Assembly (NCBI RefSeq): GCF_000626635.1
Contig: NZ_CP007451.1
Coordinates: 3,109,501-3,173,500 of the forward strand
Source: Draconibacterium orientale
GTDB taxonomy: Bacteria > Bacteroidota > Bacteroidia > Bacteroidales > Prolixibacteraceae
Length of the DNA stretch: 64,000 bases
Reading direction: 5' to 3'
Shown here: positions 63,088 through 64,000 of the stretch, one piece after another
How positions within the stretch are numbered: position 1 is the stretch's first letter
How the letters are laid out: every line of letters begins with the position of its first letter
Made by a program: the position numbers and the translations under genes
Notes under the pieces: model-generated
Told to the model about the DNA's origin: nothing
Seen by the model: the letters and a program-made list of their open reading frames with translations, nothing else
Database searches by the model: none

Positions 63088-64000
63088 ACGATTCTTTCAG
63101 TTTCTGAAGGTATTCACTCGGATTCATCCCAAATTCTTCTTTAAAACACTGGCGGAAATAACTGCTGCTGTTTATGCCAACCTGGTACATAATTTCAGAA
63201 ATATTGTATTGATTGGTTAGCATAAGTTTTTCCGCAAAGTTTATCCTTACTTTTCGGATGAACTCATTGGCAGTTAAATTGGTAAGTGCTTTAATTTTGC
63301 GATACAAGGTGGAGTGGCTCATGTTTAACTGAGCAGCAACATAGGAGATACTCAATTCTTCGTCTTCCAGGTTTTCTTCGATTACAGAAGTGAGTTTTTT
63401 CAAAAATTCCCTATCCAGTTCTCCTATGGATTCATTTAAAATTTCTTGTTTTTGCTTAAATTTTGAAGAGGTTGACAACGAATATTTGTTCCTGGCGTCG
63501 ATTATATTCTTCAGTCGGCTTTTTAGTAGGTTACTGCTAAAAGGCTTGGTTAAATAGGAATCGGCTCCGGCATCGTATCCCAGCTTCTGGTCGAGTAGGG
63601 AGCCTTTCGCAGTTAAAAGAACAACCGGAACGTGACTGGTGCGTACATCCTTTTTCATGAGCTTACACATTTCAATCCCGTCCATAATAGGCATCATAAT
63701 ATCGCTGATTACGATGTCGGGTATTGCATCGCATGCCGTATCAAAACCAATTTTTCCGTTTTCAGCAGAAATAATGGTGTAGGTATCACTTAGTGAATCT
63801 TTAATGTATTCAATAATTTCGGCATCGTCGTCAACAACCAGAATAACACCCTTCGAATTTTCTTCGGTTTCTTCTATATGTGTATCTTCCGGATAGTAGT
63901 GTGTTGCATCGGGATAACTGTTATCTGTTAAAAGCCTCACTTTAAATGTGGTGCCTTCGTGCAATTTGCTCGATACTTCTATTTCGGCGTCGTGCAATTC
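63086..64000 (-). CDS. Hybrid two-component system regulator, 3' part
   Basis: The frame is open to base 64000, so this is the C-terminal end of a larger protein. The first residues (HDAEIEVSSKLHEGTTFKVRL) are the end of a histidine kinase ATPase domain. A response-regulator receiver follows (about 50-165) with acidic pocket VVDDD, phosphoacceptor Asp in VISDIMMP, and LTKPF. An AraC-type double helix-turn-helix domain ends the protein (YVAAQLNMSHSTLYRKI, EIMYQVGINSSSYFRQCF). This is the hybrid two-component (HTCS) design in which one membrane protein senses a periplasmic oligosaccharide and binds DNA. The missing N-terminal part should hold the sensor propellers. It may control the adjacent GH43-GH2 operon or genes beyond the window. 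Confidence 0.93.
   Translation of the reverse strand, partial: ELHDAEIEVSSKLHEGTTFKVRLLTDNSYPDATHYYPEDTHIEETEENSKGVILVVDDDAEIIEYIKDSLSDTYTIISAENGKIGFDTACDAIPDIVISDIMMPIMDGIEMCKLMKKDVRTSHVPVVLLTAKGSLLDQKLGYDAGADSYLTKPFSSNLLKSRLKNIIDARNKYSLSTSSKFKQKQEILNESIGELDREFLKKLTSVIEENLEDEELSISYVAAQLNMSHSTLYRKIKALTNLTANEFIRKVRINFAEKLMLTNQYNISEIMYQVGINSSSYFRQCFKEEFGMNPSEYLQKLKES

Noticed and set aside
1-64000. Search for CRISPR arrays, tRNA or rRNA genes, transposases, integrases and phage genes
   Set aside because: No regularly spaced repeats, cloverleaf-like sequence, rRNA segment or recombinase motif was found by eye on either strand.

Overview
The window comes from a Bacteroidota chromosome. The evidence is three complete ECF sigma / FecR / SusC / SusD modules, SusC proteins with N-terminal STN domains, many lipoprotein signal peptides, a near absence of Shine-Dalgarno sequences, and TAnnTTTG-type promoter boxes. 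The gene style recalls marine or soil Marinilabiliales such as the Prolixibacteraceae, but that is inference. Almost every gene serves the capture, digestion or uptake of complex glycans, so the region is a cluster of adjacent polysaccharide utilization loci (PULs).

PUL A (498-24744, + strand) opens with an ECF sigma factor and its FecR anti-sigma factor. SusC, SusD and a DUF3823 lipoprotein follow. A long run of secreted enzymes comes next: a DUF4965 glutaminase-like protein, six five-bladed beta-propeller proteins of GH43 type, a GH5-like TIM barrel, an aldose 1-epimerase, a GH127 beta-L-arabinofuranosidase, a secreted unknown and a GH2. The target is probably an L-arabinofuranose-rich plant glycan. 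PUL B (24863-34608, - strand) has its own sigma/FecR/SusC/SusD/SusE set and ends with a GH43 of endo-arabinanase type, so arabinan is its likely substrate.

The central block (34909-42104) is a mannose module. A HutC-type GntR regulator is divergent from GH92, a long mannose-6-phosphate isomerase, a ROK sugar kinase and an MFS transporter. Together these could release, import, phosphorylate and isomerise mannose. PUL C (42123-57789) adds a third sigma/FecR/SusC/SusD set, tandem SusE-like lipoproteins, GH76, a GH43-like protein, GH92 and GH125. This is a textbook set for alpha-1,6-linked mannan backbones with alpha-mannosyl side chains, and it should feed the mannose module. A last operon (58189-62968) encodes a two-propeller GH43 and a GH2. 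It converges on the 3' end of a hybrid two-component regulator that runs off the window.

Two non-coding signals stand out. All three FecR-SusC gaps carry a GCCTATG box just after the FecR stop, then strong stem-loops, then the SusC start. Two distant enzyme genes (13186 and 60542) share a repeated leader of about 90 bases that ends in hairpins of different sequence but equivalent position. No tRNA, rRNA, CRISPR array, transposase or integrase was seen.
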